A DNA stretch of 64,000 nt, taken from assembly GCA_947493035.1 (NCBI GenBank), contig CANLOW010000002.1, positions 464,166-528,165 of the forward strand, given 5' to 3'. The translations under genes and the position numbers were made by a program. Shown here piece after piece: positions 16,833 through 25,036 of this stretch. The notes beneath the pieces were generated by a model that made no database searches, had not been told where the DNA came from, and saw only the letters and a program-made list of their open reading frames with translations. This stretch comes from an uncultured Aquimarina sp. Lineage in GTDB: Bacteria > Bacteroidota > Bacteroidia > Flavobacteriales > Flavobacteriaceae. How positions within the stretch are numbered: position 1 is the stretch's first letter; each line of letters starts with the position of its first letter.

Positions 16833-18061
16833 TGCTTAGTTTTAATAGAAATCTTTTCAAAAATACATTTTTCATTTTGCTTATCACTCTATATGCTTGC
16901 GGAAATGCACAACAACAAAGAGAAAAGAATATAGAACAAAACGCATCCCAATTACCTATAATTACAGCAGCACAACAATTAGAACTATGGCTTCCTTTAA
17001 TTGAAAACAAAAAAATAGGGTTTGTAGGAAATCATACAAGTATCGTTCATGACAAAAACGAAAATCAAATACACTCGATTGATACACTTATTTCAAGAGG
17101 AATACATATTATTCGTGTTTTTGCCCCAGAACATGGATTTAGAGGTAAAGTTGATGCTGGTGAGCATGTAAAAAATGGTATCGATACAAAAACGGGGTTA
17201 TCTATTATTTCATTATATGGGAAAAACAAAAAACCTTTTCCTGAACAACTAAAAGATATTGAATATATGATATTTGATATTCAAGATGTTGGGGTACGTT
17301 TTTACACTTATATCTCAACATTACATTATATAATGGAAGCTTGTGCTGAAAGTAATATTCCATTATTAGTATTAGATCGCCCTAACCCTAATGCTCATTA
17401 TGTAGACGGACCTATACTCGATAAAAAATTTAAAAGCTTTGTCGGAATGCACCCAGTTCCTATAGTGTATGGAATGACTATTGGTGAATATGCTAAGATG
17501 ATTAACGGAGAGAAATGGTTAAAATCGGGTATTCAGTGTGATTTGAAAGTGATTCCTATAAAAAATTATAATCACAAAACACCTTATTCTTTACCTGTTA
17601 AGCCTTCTCCTAACTTACCAAATGATATAGCTATAAATCTATACCCAAGTCTTTGTTTTTTTGAAGGAACTAAAAATGTTAGCGTAGGAAGAGGTACGGA
17701 TATGCAATTTCAAGTCTATGGTTTTCCCAAAACAGCAACTAACATTTATGATTTTTGTTTTACTCCTCAACCAAATGATGGGGCAAAACATCCTAAAAAC
17801 AATAATTCACTTTGCTGTGGAGAAGACTTAAGGAATCAGCACACCCTCTCAGGAATTAATTTACAATGGATTAAAAATACTTACCAAAACTCAAGTAATA
17901 AAACTACTTTTTTCAATTCTTTCTTTGAAAAGTTAGTAGGAACATCTCTTTTAAGAAAACAAATCATAGAAGAAACTAGTATTGAGAATATAAAAATTAG
18001 TTGGAAACAAGGGCTAGACAATTTCAAAAAAACTAGACAGAAGTATTTACTTTATAAGTAA
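16832..18061 (+). CDS. NamZ-type exo-beta-N-acetylmuramidase lipoprotein (DUF1343)
   Basis: Cell-wall recycling or degrading enzyme of the DUF1343 family, whose Bacillus member NamZ removes terminal N-acetylmuramic acid from peptidoglycan fragments. The 409 residues start with a lipoprotein signal (FFILLITLYACGNAQ). Family motifs are GFVGNHTSIV, FAPEHGFRGKVDAGE, FDIQDVGVRFYTYISTL, LDRPNPNAHYVDGP, MHPVPIVYGMTIGEYA, NLYPSLCFFEGTKNVSVGRGTD and FQVYGFP. The ATG overlaps by one base with the divergent permease start, so its promoter would have to lie inside the permease gene. No later ATG precedes the signal peptide. Confidence 0.9.
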   Translation: MLSFNRNLFKNTFFILLITLYACGNAQQQREKNIEQNASQLPIITAAQQLELWLPLIENKKIGFVGNHTSIVHDKNENQIHSIDTLISRGIHIIRVFAPEHGFRGKVDAGEHVKNGIDTKTGLSIISLYGKNKKPFPEQLKDIEYMIFDIQDVGVRFYTYISTLHYIMEACAESNIPLLVLDRPNPNAHYVDGPILDKKFKSFVGMHPVPIVYGMTIGEYAKMINGEKWLKSGIQCDLKVIPIKNYNHKTPYSLPVKPSPNLPNDIAINLYPSLCFFEGTKNVSVGRGTDMQFQVYGFPKTATNIYDFCFTPQPNDGAKHPKNNNSLCCGEDLRNQHTLSGINLQWIKNTYQNSSNKTTFFNSFFEKLVGTSLLRKQIIEETSIENIKISWKQGLDNFKKTRQKYLLYK

Positions 18062-18425
18062 TAATTAAATTCAAATTGGTTTTTGACTATCTCAAAAAAA
18101 CTACTCTATTAAAAAAAACAACTTTTTACATTAGGAAAATTTAAGTTTAAAAACACAATCAAAACGTTAGATTTCTAACTAAAGAAACACTTTTTTGCTT
18201 TTTCTCTTTTCAAAAATGTAATATTTTTCTTACAAATAATCACTTCCCATCCTAAAAAACACACTTAAAATAATCGTAATAAATTAATAAGCAGAATTTT
18301 ACAATTAAAAATAATCCCCCTAACAAAACACAAAAAGCCTTACCTCTATTCCAAGCAATTGACTTATTTTGGCACACATATTGCATTCTATATATAGAAA
18401 ACAGGTTATTAACAAAACAAAAACT
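18062..18425. other. Intergenic region with sigma-54 promoter
   Basis: These 364 nt hold no gene. Most is simple A/T-rich sequence. Near the right end is an exact sigma-54 consensus match (18370-18385) directed at the small secreted protein gene. Confidence 0.7.
18370..18385 (+). promoter_or_regulatory. Sigma-54 (RpoN) -24/-12 promoter
   Basis: TGGCACACATATTGCA fits the consensus TGGCACRNNNNTTGCW at every defined position. Transcription would start near 18396, about 30 nt before the ATG at 18426. This also argues against the longer frame starting at 18369. Confidence 0.82.
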
Positions 18426-18830
18426 ATGAAATCTACGTATAAAATATTATTAGGTGTTATGCTTTTCTTTGCTAGCCCTATTTTTTCTCAAGAATATGTT
18501 AAATACATCACAAAACCACCCACAGAAATTGCTCAAAAAACAAGCTTTATCAATAACATTGATGTAAAATATAATATACCAACAAGTGGGTATTTATATT
18601 TAACTCTTTTTAAAGATAACAAACCGGTAGGGAATTGTGTAAAAAAAGTAACTAGAGGAAAACGAATGGTAAAATGCGATATTTTCATCTGGGATGGAGG
18701 TAAGTCAATAACTAAAAAAGGAAAGTATTTCTATAAACTTGAAATTTACAAAGGAAGTCAAAATGATTTTAGTAATAAATTAACCAATGCTCCAATCATC
18801 TACAACATTAAAGTTGTTAAGAGAAAATAA
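18426..18830 (+). CDS. Small secreted protein, sigma-54 controlled
   Basis: Product of 134 residues when started at the ATG that gives a clean signal peptide (MKSTYKILLGVMLFFASPIFSQ). A longer frame begins at a TTG inside the sigma-54 promoter and is rejected. The mature part is basic and strand-rich (VKYNIPTSGYLYLTLFKDNKP, CDIFIWDGGKSITKKGKYFYKLEIYKG), with two cysteines (GNCVKK and VKCDIF) that could pair. It resembles one small beta-sandwich of the type used for extracellular or surface attachment, but no family is recognised. Its lone exact sigma-54 promoter suggests strongly regulated expression. Confidence 0.75.
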   Translation: MKSTYKILLGVMLFFASPIFSQEYVKYITKPPTEIAQKTSFINNIDVKYNIPTSGYLYLTLFKDNKPVGNCVKKVTRGKRMVKCDIFIWDGGKSITKKGKYFYKLEIYKGSQNDFSNKLTNAPIIYNIKVVKRK

Positions 18831-18846
18831 TTTTAATAAACATAAA

Positions 18847-18875
18847 ACAGCTTTAAAACACTTTTTTAAGCTGTT
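18847..18875. terminator. Bidirectional hairpin between convergent genes
   Basis: AACAGCTT and AAGCTGTT flank an A/T-rich loop (TAAAACACTTTTTT). It overlaps the last codons of the minus-strand YkgJ-family gene and follows the plus-strand secreted protein gene by 16 nt, so it can serve both. Confidence 0.5.
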
Positions 18876-19341
18876 CTAAAACTTTATTAACCGCTGGACA
18901 AATCATAGTATTTGCAGCGGTTATTTTGTTTATTTGATGAAATCTTTTTCTATTGGTATGCGGATACTCTGCGCAAGCTTTGGGTCGAACTTCATATATC
19001 AAGCAATAATTATCTGATGCCAAAAACTCACAGGGCTGGTTTAAAAAAACGCGGTCACCATCACTATCAACACGAGTATATTTTTTTTCAAAATCACCAA
19101 TTTTCATTCTTAGATGCTTAGCTATTCGCTCTGTATCCTTATCCGTAATAATAGGTGATGTTGTTGAGCAGCAATTAGCACATTCTAAACAATCGACCTC
19201 ATCAAATACTTCGTCATGAATTTTCTGTACGGTAACATCTAATCGCTTTGGTGGTTTTTGTTTTAGGCGATTTAGATACTTTGTGTTCTCTACTTTTAAT
19301 TCTTTAGCTCTTTCGAGGACTTTTGCATATTCTTCTTGCAT
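18853..19341 (-). CDS. YkgJ-family cysteine-cluster protein (zinc/iron chelating)
   Basis: Small cytoplasmic protein of 162 residues in the YkgJ/UPF0153 family, thought to bind Zn or Fe through cysteines. The diagnostic cluster reads DCLECANCCSTTSPI (CxxCxxCC), followed by CEFLASDNYCLIYEVRPKACAEYP and a late Cys in NTMICPAV. The chosen start is MQEEYAKV. Five more in-frame residues upstream (MYLCR) would fall across a -7 promoter box, so they are excluded. It is divergent from the methyltransferase gene with only 30 nt between starts. The exact function of the family is unsettled. Confidence 0.85.
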   Translation of the reverse strand: MQEEYAKVLERAKELKVENTKYLNRLKQKPPKRLDVTVQKIHDEVFDEVDCLECANCCSTTSPIITDKDTERIAKHLRMKIGDFEKKYTRVDSDGDRVFLNQPCEFLASDNYCLIYEVRPKACAEYPHTNRKRFHQINKITAANTMICPAVNKVLEQLKKVF

Positions 19342-19345
19342 ACGG

Positions 19346-19353
19346 CAAAGGTA
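19346..19353 (-). promoter_or_regulatory. -7 box for the YkgJ-family gene
   Basis: TACCTTTG on the minus strand matches the Bacteroidota -7 consensus TAnnTTTG. It lies 5 nt before the chosen ATG, so the transcript would be almost leaderless. Confidence 0.5.
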
Positions 19354-19358
19354 CAATA

Positions 19359-19366
19359 TAACTTTG
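19359..19366 (+). promoter_or_regulatory. -7 box for the methyltransferase gene
   Basis: TAACTTTG matches TAnnTTTG and ends 5 nt before the ATG at 19372. With the opposing box at 19346-19353 it forms a compact back-to-back promoter pair. Confidence 0.5.
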
Positions 19367-19371
19367 CTGTT

Positions 19372-20073
19372 ATGACTAACGATGTTTTCGGAGAAGCAAT
19401 AAAATCCTATTACTACGGTAATAAAAATGCAGAAATAACAGTAACCTCAGATACTTTTGATGACGATTCAATTCCTGTAGACTACCTATTTAGAGCGTTT
19501 AAAGAAATGCCTGTAATTGAACAAAAAGCGTTACAATTAACTAAAGGTAAAACTCTAGATATAGGAGCTGGAGCTGGAAGTCACAGTTTATATTTACAAA
19601 AAAACAACATTGTTATAACCGCTTTAGATACTTCTGAAGGCGCCATTGAAATATGTAAAAAAAGAGGTCTCTCTGATGTCGTTTGCCAAAATTTTTTCAG
19701 TCACAAAAGTAAATACGACACTCTACTAATGTTAATGAATGGCAGTGGAATCATTGGTTCAATAGCAAATATTGATTTCTTTTTCCAACACCTAAAAACA
19801 TTACTCAATAAAAACGGACAAGTATTAATAGATTCTTCTGACCTAATTTACCTGTACGAAAATGAAAATGGTGAATTTTGGGTAGATCTTAATGAAGGCT
19901 ATTATGGAGAAATGCAATACTCTATAAAATTCCAAAATATTAAGTCTGAACCTTTCGATTGGCTTTACATAGATTACAACACTTTACAAAACGCTGCTAA
20001 TAACAACGGATTCAACTGCGAATTAATTGAAGAAGGAGAACACTACGAGTATTTAGCTAGATTAACGCTTTAA
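19372..20073 (+). CDS. Class I SAM-dependent methyltransferase
   Basis: Cytoplasmic methyltransferase of 233 residues. The start is MTNDVFGEAIKSYYYGN, just after a -7 promoter box, not the ATG 36 nt upstream. Motif I is LDIGAGAGSHSLYL (about residues 61-74), followed by TALDTSEGAIEICKKRG as motif II. The post-I region YDTLLMLMNGSGIIGSI and the strand GQVLIDSSDLI complete the fold. The loop DxLLxLMNGxG is common in a Bacteroidota group without a characterised substrate. The gene ends 2 nt before the stop of the convergent DUF2059 gene. Confidence 0.82.
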   Translation: MTNDVFGEAIKSYYYGNKNAEITVTSDTFDDDSIPVDYLFRAFKEMPVIEQKALQLTKGKTLDIGAGAGSHSLYLQKNNIVITALDTSEGAIEICKKRGLSDVVCQNFFSHKSKYDTLLMLMNGSGIIGSIANIDFFFQHLKTLLNKNGQVLIDSSDLIYLYENENGEFWVDLNEGYYGEMQYSIKFQNIKSEPFDWLYIDYNTLQNAANNNGFNCELIEEGEHYEYLARLTL

Positions 20074-20075
20074 AT

Positions 20076-20585
20076 TTACTCTAGAATATTCTTTGCTTCT
20101 ACAAATAATAAATGGCTCCATTCTTGGCTAATATCACTAATTGTTTGCCCCAAAGCCTCAGCGTTACTTTGAATCTTCTGCCCTACTTCAGTCTCATAAA
20201 AAGAGGTTACTTGTTTTAGTTGCTTTTTAGATAACTGAGTTCTATCCTTTGCCATTTGCTTACCAGCATCCGTCTGATAGAAAGCATACATTTTATTGAT
20301 ATCACCCTCTGTAAAATAACTTTCATAAGCAGGTACTAAACGATTTTTTATATCCTTTAGAGCTTGTTTTTTCAATCCTTTTACCTGTATCCAAGTATCA
20401 TCTGACACATTTCTTCCTTTATATTGTCCTTCTAAAAGGGTAAATAATTGTTCTAACGCGTTACTATATTGTTCGTGGGTACCATTTATCTCTATATACT
20501 TTGCCGTATTATCGTATTTTGATTGAGCGCTAACAATACTTTGTAAGCTTATCATAAAAAAAACCACTAAAAGTCTATAACTCAT
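20076..20585 (-). CDS. DUF2059 secreted protein
   Basis: Exported protein of 169 residues. The signal peptide MSYRLLVVFFMISLQSIVSAQ is followed by an all-helical domain. The core YFTEGDINKMYAFYQTDAGKQMAKDRTQL is the DUF2059 signature (FT..EL..i..FY.s..GkK). Members are periplasmic helical proteins of unknown function in many Proteobacteria and Bacteroidota. The start lies 11 nt from the ATG of the divergent metalloprotease gene, so the two promoters must overlap or lie within each other's 5' ends. Confidence 0.8.
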   Translation of the reverse strand: MSYRLLVVFFMISLQSIVSAQSKYDNTAKYIEINGTHEQYSNALEQLFTLLEGQYKGRNVSDDTWIQVKGLKKQALKDIKNRLVPAYESYFTEGDINKMYAFYQTDAGKQMAKDRTQLSKKQLKQVTSFYETEVGQKIQSNAEALGQTISDISQEWSHLLFVEAKNILE

Positions 20586-20596
20586 ATTACCAATAA

Positions 20597-21430
20597 TTGA
20601 TTATGAAATTTATATTAAAATATATTACAATTATAGGGTTTTTATTTATTATTTCATGTTCAACTGATGATGATGGTAATCCTAACAGAATGGCTGGGGC
20701 TGACAATCAAACTCCTAACAATTTACCTCAAGGAAATAATAGACTTAATTTACGTATTACAGGAGATTCTGCTAACGAATTGTTAAGTGACCGTGTATAC
20801 AAAAGCTTGACGATAGAGTTTGTTGGAGTAGAAGGAACAGAAGCATCGCAACAAGCCATAGATAATCTCAATACATTTATTCAAATAAGATGTCACAAAC
20901 CTAATGGTATACGATTAATTAATAAAACGATCCCTAAACCTGAAGACGAAGATGATAAATACACCATTCAAGAAATTGCTCGCCTAGAAAACCTACATCG
21001 TACCGCTTTTAGCGAAGGGGACGATATTGCAGTGTATATTTTTTTTGCTGATAGAGAAAATGAAAATAGTACAGAAACGAATGTCGTACTAGGAACAGCA
21101 TATCGAAATACTTCTATCGTAGTATATGATGCCACCTTAAGAAGACTTACACGTAGAGCTAATGATGCTTTTCCTAATGTAAAAGCAGCTACTTTAATTC
21201 ATGAATTTTGCCATATCCTTGGATTAGTTAATATCGGAACTCCAATGGTAGAAAATCATGAGGCTTTTGAAGAAAATAATAACGGTGAAGAAGTCGGTGG
21301 TCATTGCAATGTAGAAGGCTGCTTAATGTCTGCTCAAGCAAATTTTAGAAGAAATATTTTTGGGCAGGTAGAAATAGCAGAACTAGACCCTCTTTGCATA
21401 CAAGATCTTCAAGCCAATGGTGGTAAATAG
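20597..21430 (+). CDS. Zinc-metalloprotease-like lipoprotein
   Basis: Surface or periplasmic lipoprotein of 277 residues (275 if started at the second Met, which follows after one Ile). The signal is MKFILKYITIIGFLFIISC, followed by an acidic S-T-D-D-D-G stretch. A serine/acid run after the lipidated Cys is the type that sends Bacteroidota lipoproteins to the surface. The catalytic site is HEFCHILGLVN (HExxH, about residues 203-213), followed by a cysteine pair GGHCNVEGCLMS. The CLM could serve as the Met-turn of a metzincin. The third zinc ligand is not the usual H/D at the eleventh position, so a later His (ENHEA or GGHC) may serve. Confidence 0.75.
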   Translation: MIMKFILKYITIIGFLFIISCSTDDDGNPNRMAGADNQTPNNLPQGNNRLNLRITGDSANELLSDRVYKSLTIEFVGVEGTEASQQAIDNLNTFIQIRCHKPNGIRLINKTIPKPEDEDDKYTIQEIARLENLHRTAFSEGDDIAVYIFFADRENENSTETNVVLGTAYRNTSIVVYDATLRRLTRRANDAFPNVKAATLIHEFCHILGLVNIGTPMVENHEAFEENNNGEEVGGHCNVEGCLMSAQANFRRNIFGQVEIAELDPLCIQDLQANGGK

Positions 21431-21551
21431 TACTGTCTCCTTAATATTTTATTAGAATTAATTACTAGAATAGAATTTAAACCTTAAAGCAAAATATAAT
21501 ATTTGTTGATATCTAACATTTGTTGACCTTTCTTACAGTTTTCTTATTGTT

Positions 21552-21559
21552 TAAATTTG
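21552..21559 (+). promoter_or_regulatory. -7 box for the UvrD/PcrA helicase gene
   Basis: TAAATTTG fits TAnnTTTG and lies 24 nt before the TTG start codon. No clear -33 element could be paired with it. Confidence 0.4.
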
Positions 21560-21583
21560 TTCAATTGATAAAGAGAAAACGCA

Positions 21584-23914
21584 TTGGAAGAATATTTAAG
21601 TCAACTTAACGAAGCACAATTAGCCCCTACCCTACATGTAGATGGCCCTTTGATGGTTATTGCTGGAGCGGGTTCAGGGAAAACCCGAGTGCTTACTTAC
21701 CGAATAGCTTACTTAATGAGTAAAGGCGTAGATGCCTTCAATATACTTTCATTGACCTTTACCAATAAAGCTGCTCGTGAGATGAAGCATCGAATTTCTC
21801 AAATTGTTGGAAGTACTGAAGCTAAAAATTTATGGATGGGAACTTTCCATTCTATTTTTGCTAAAATTTTACGAATCGAGGCAGATAAGTTAGGTTACCC
21901 TTCTAATTTTACTATTTACGACTCTCAAGATTCTCAACGCTTGATCTCTAGCATCATTAAAGAAATGAGCCTTGACAAAGATGTTTACAAATACAAACAA
22001 GTTGCTGGAAGAATTTCTTCTTTTAAAAATAACTTAATTACTGTAAAAGCTTATTTCAACAATCCTGAATTGATGGAAGCCGATGCGATGTCAAAACGCC
22101 CGCGTATTGGTGATATTTACAAAAATTACGTGGATCGCTGTTTCAAAGCTGGAGCTATGGACTTTGATGATCTGTTATTAAAAACCAATGAACTATTAAA
22201 TCGATTTCCAGAAGTATTGGCAAAATATCAAAATCGTTTTAAATACATCTTGGTAGATGAGTACCAAGATACCAATCATTCTCAGTATTTAATTGTACGC
22301 GCCTTAGCTGATCGTTTTCACAATTTATGCGTTGTTGGAGATGATGCCCAAAGTATATATGCATTCCGTGGAGCCAATATTAATAACATTCTAAATTTCC
22401 AGAAAGACTATACAGACGCCGCCAGTTATAGATTAGAACAGAACTATAGATCAACAAAAAATATTGTAGAAGCTGCCAATTCTATCATAGAACACAATAA
22501 GACTAAACTCGACAAAGTAGTTTGGACTGCCAATGATGATGGAGGAAAAATTATTGTCAATCGTTTACCTACTGACGGAGATGAGGGTCGTTATGTGGCC
22601 AGTACTATTTTTGATACCCAAATGAACGAGCAATTAAGAGCTAGTGAATTTGCAGTATTGTATAGAACTAATGCGCAGTCACGAGCTATTGAAGACGCTT
22701 TACGTAAAAGAGGTATCAAATATCGTATTTTTGGAGGCTTATCTTTCTATCAACGTAAAGAAATTAAAGATGTATTAGCTTATTTACGTTTAGTAATTAA
22801 CCCTAAGGATGAAGAAGCCCTTAAACGTGTAATTAATTATCCTGCACGCGGAATCGGAGCTACTACCGTAGACAAACTAGTATTAGCTGCAAATCACTAC
22901 GGTCGTTCGATTTTTGAAGTTATGGAACATATATCCAAACTTCCTGATCTGAAAATAAATGCTGGAACCCGAGCTAAACTTGAAAACTTTGTCAATATGA
23001 TTAAGAGTTTTCAAGTTTCTAATGAAACTACCGATGCTTTTGCCTTAACAGAAATGGTGAGCAAAAAAACGGGCTTAGTTTTAGAACTAAAAAAAGATGC
23101 TACTCCAGAAGGGATTACCAGAATAGAAAATATCGAAGAATTACTAAACGGTATTAAAGATTTTGTTGAAGGGCAAAAAGAAATTGATGGTGCCAAAGGA
23201 AATCTTTCTGAATTTTTGGAAGATGTTGCTTTAGCTACAGATATGGACAAAGATACTGATGACGAAGATCGTGTCGCATTAATGACGATTCACTTAGCAA
23301 AAGGGTTGGAATTTCCTCACGTTTTTATTGTCGGAATGGAAGAAGATCTCTTCCCTTCAGGAATGAGTATGAATACCAGAAGTGAACTTGAAGAAGAACG
23401 TCGCTTATTCTATGTTGCCTTAACACGTGCTGAAAAGCAAGCATACCTAACCTATACTATCTCAAGATATCGTTGGGGAAAACTAGTCGATGCTGAACCT
23501 AGTAGATTTATTGAAGAAATCGATGATCTGTACTTAGAATATATAACTCCAATAGACACATATCAATATAAACCATTGATTGACAGAGATATTTTTGGAG
23601 AAGTAGACAAATCTAAATTACGACAAAAAAAACCCATTGCAGGCTCTCCCCCTCCTTCCCACAAACCAACACAAGATCAATTAAGAAAATTACGCAAATT
23701 GAGACCTCAAGATACAAGTGGTACTAGTGTTGACAGTAATTTACTCAATCAAATTACATCAGGTGTTGCTGTCGAGCATGCTCGTTTTGGTAGAGGAATG
23801 GTATTAAATATAGAAGGTAATGGGCAAGACAAAAAAGCAGAAATTAATTTTGAACAGGGGGGTATAAAAAAATTACTGCTTCGATTTGCCAAATTAAAAA
23901 TAATTGGGGGGTAA
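21584..23914 (+). CDS. UvrD/PcrA-type ATP-dependent DNA helicase
   Basis: Superfamily 1A 3'-5' helicase of 776 residues for repair and replication restart. Motifs in order are IAGAGSGKTRVLTYR (Walker A), LTFTNKAAREMK (Ia), VDEYQDTNHSQY (II), GDDAQSIYAFRGAN (III), LEQNYRS (IV), VALMTIHLAKGLEFPHVFIVGMEE (V) and FYVALTRAEKQAYLTY (VI). A C-terminal Tudor-like tail of the PcrA/UvrD type (VEHARFGRGMVLNIEG) interacts with RNA polymerase in relatives. The start codon is TTG. A stop lies five codons upstream, and none of the codons between can serve. Its stop is 8 nt from the convergent PilJ-like gene. Confidence 0.95.
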   Translation: MEEYLSQLNEAQLAPTLHVDGPLMVIAGAGSGKTRVLTYRIAYLMSKGVDAFNILSLTFTNKAAREMKHRISQIVGSTEAKNLWMGTFHSIFAKILRIEADKLGYPSNFTIYDSQDSQRLISSIIKEMSLDKDVYKYKQVAGRISSFKNNLITVKAYFNNPELMEADAMSKRPRIGDIYKNYVDRCFKAGAMDFDDLLLKTNELLNRFPEVLAKYQNRFKYILVDEYQDTNHSQYLIVRALADRFHNLCVVGDDAQSIYAFRGANINNILNFQKDYTDAASYRLEQNYRSTKNIVEAANSIIEHNKTKLDKVVWTANDDGGKIIVNRLPTDGDEGRYVASTIFDTQMNEQLRASEFAVLYRTNAQSRAIEDALRKRGIKYRIFGGLSFYQRKEIKDVLAYLRLVINPKDEEALKRVINYPARGIGATTVDKLVLAANHYGRSIFEVMEHISKLPDLKINAGTRAKLENFVNMIKSFQVSNETTDAFALTEMVSKKTGLVLELKKDATPEGITRIENIEELLNGIKDFVEGQKEIDGAKGNLSEFLEDVALATDMDKDTDDEDRVALMTIHLAKGLEFPHVFIVGMEEDLFPSGMSMNTRSELEEERRLFYVALTRAEKQAYLTYTISRYRWGKLVDAEPSRFIEEIDDLYLEYITPIDTYQYKPLIDRDIFGEVDKSKLRQKKPIAGSPPPSHKPTQDQLRKLRKLRPQDTSGTSVDSNLLNQITSGVAVEHARFGRGMVLNIEGNGQDKKAEINFEQGGIKKLLLRFAKLKIIGG

Positions 23915-23922
23915 CTAGGTCA

Positions 23923-24747
23923 TTATTTTTGTACACTATAAAGGTTTGTTAACCTATTGAAATCATTTAACATTTTGTCTGTCGATTTTAAAATAGTTAA
24001 TAACGGCATTTTATTATCGACAAACTTTGACTTATTATCTTCTATCGTTTGAAAAACATCTAGAATTTCTGAAGCTACTAAATCAATTTCTGAGTTATTT
24101 AATTCATTAACCAATAAATCATTGATTACCCTATTCATTTCATTATAAATACTCACATAATTATTACAAGCTACATTGGCTTTTTTCCCGTTTTTCAAAG
24201 ACCTACAGGCAGCATAATAAAGACACATTTTTTGAGAAAGCATTCGTTGTCTACCCGCCTTATTCACAGTTTCAACTCTTAACTGATCAGTAGCTGCACT
24301 ATACGATATTTGCTTATTATAATTAGAAGCTTCTTCTATAGACAATACTACCTCATGACACCTCTTTAACATAGTTTCTGCTTGACTTAAAAACAAATCA
24401 ATATCATTTCTAGCAGTACCAAGAGCCAATTTGAAACGAGACCATTCCTTAGCTTCTGCTTGTATTTTCGCTTTTACTTTAGCACTTTGACCTACTGAAT
24501 TATTTTTTAATATGGTAAGATTTCTATTAAATAAGGTCTTAGCCGATTTTAGCTCTCTCTCCATATTCTGCCCATTAGCCCCAATAGTTTTTAATACTAT
24601 TATTTTAGCTATTTTTTGGGATAACATTCGTTGTTTCCCACTAAGGTTAACGGCTTTTTCAAATGATAATTTACCAAATTTCGCATCTTGTCCAAAAGTT
24701 GTCAATGAAAAAATAAACATTAAGACAACAAGTAGTTTCTTTCTCAT
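23923..24747 (-). CDS. Secreted protein with two PilJ-type sensor repeats
   Basis: Exported protein of 274 residues: MRKKLLVVLMFIFSLTTFGQ is a signal peptide. Two helical modules follow, each starting with the PilJ/type IV-pili methyl-accepting N-terminal signature: FEKAVNLSGKQRMLSQKIAK near residue 30 and ETVNKAGRQRMLSQKMCLYY near residue 165. In known proteins this module senses ligands (nitrate/nitrite in NarX/NarQ) in front of a kinase or chemotaxis domain. Here there is no membrane helix or output domain, so the protein would be a free sensor or binding protein. It stands alone, convergent with the helicase gene. Confidence 0.8.
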   Translation of the reverse strand: MRKKLLVVLMFIFSLTTFGQDAKFGKLSFEKAVNLSGKQRMLSQKIAKIIVLKTIGANGQNMERELKSAKTLFNRNLTILKNNSVGQSAKVKAKIQAEAKEWSRFKLALGTARNDIDLFLSQAETMLKRCHEVVLSIEEASNYNKQISYSAATDQLRVETVNKAGRQRMLSQKMCLYYAACRSLKNGKKANVACNNYVSIYNEMNRVINDLLVNELNNSEIDLVASEILDVFQTIEDNKSKFVDNKMPLLTILKSTDKMLNDFNRLTNLYSVQK

Positions 24748-24774
24748 AACTATTTTGTTTACAGCAATTTAAGT

Positions 24775-25036
24775 ATTAAATGTCTGTAAATCAAATAATT
24801 AACACTATAAATGTTCTATTTTTAAAAAGTAAACCAACTCTGGTAAAGACCACCAGGCATTTATCTGAAATTTTAACTTAAAGACAAGCTTCTCTGCATC
24901 ATACTCTTTTGCAGTACCGATAAAAATGATAAATACCCTTAATCATTAAGGACCAGCATCACGGCGCCTTTACTTATTTCAATACATACATTAAAAGTTT
25001 AAAAAACAGTTAGTATAAACAACCCACGTCTAAGCT
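24775..25036. other. Intergenic region with possible gene remnant
   Basis: No intact gene. On the minus strand, about 24805-24940, a frame reads GTAKEYDAEKLVFKLKF then QINAWWSLPELVYFLKIEHL and stop. This looks protein-like but has a stop and no start upstream. It may be the tail of a decayed gene. A small palindrome CTTAATCATTAAG lies at about 24938-24950. Confidence 0.3.

Noticed and set aside
18369..18425. Longer start of the small secreted protein at a TTG
   Set aside because: The TTG is inside the sigma-54 promoter, and the ATG at 18426 gives a clean signal peptide.
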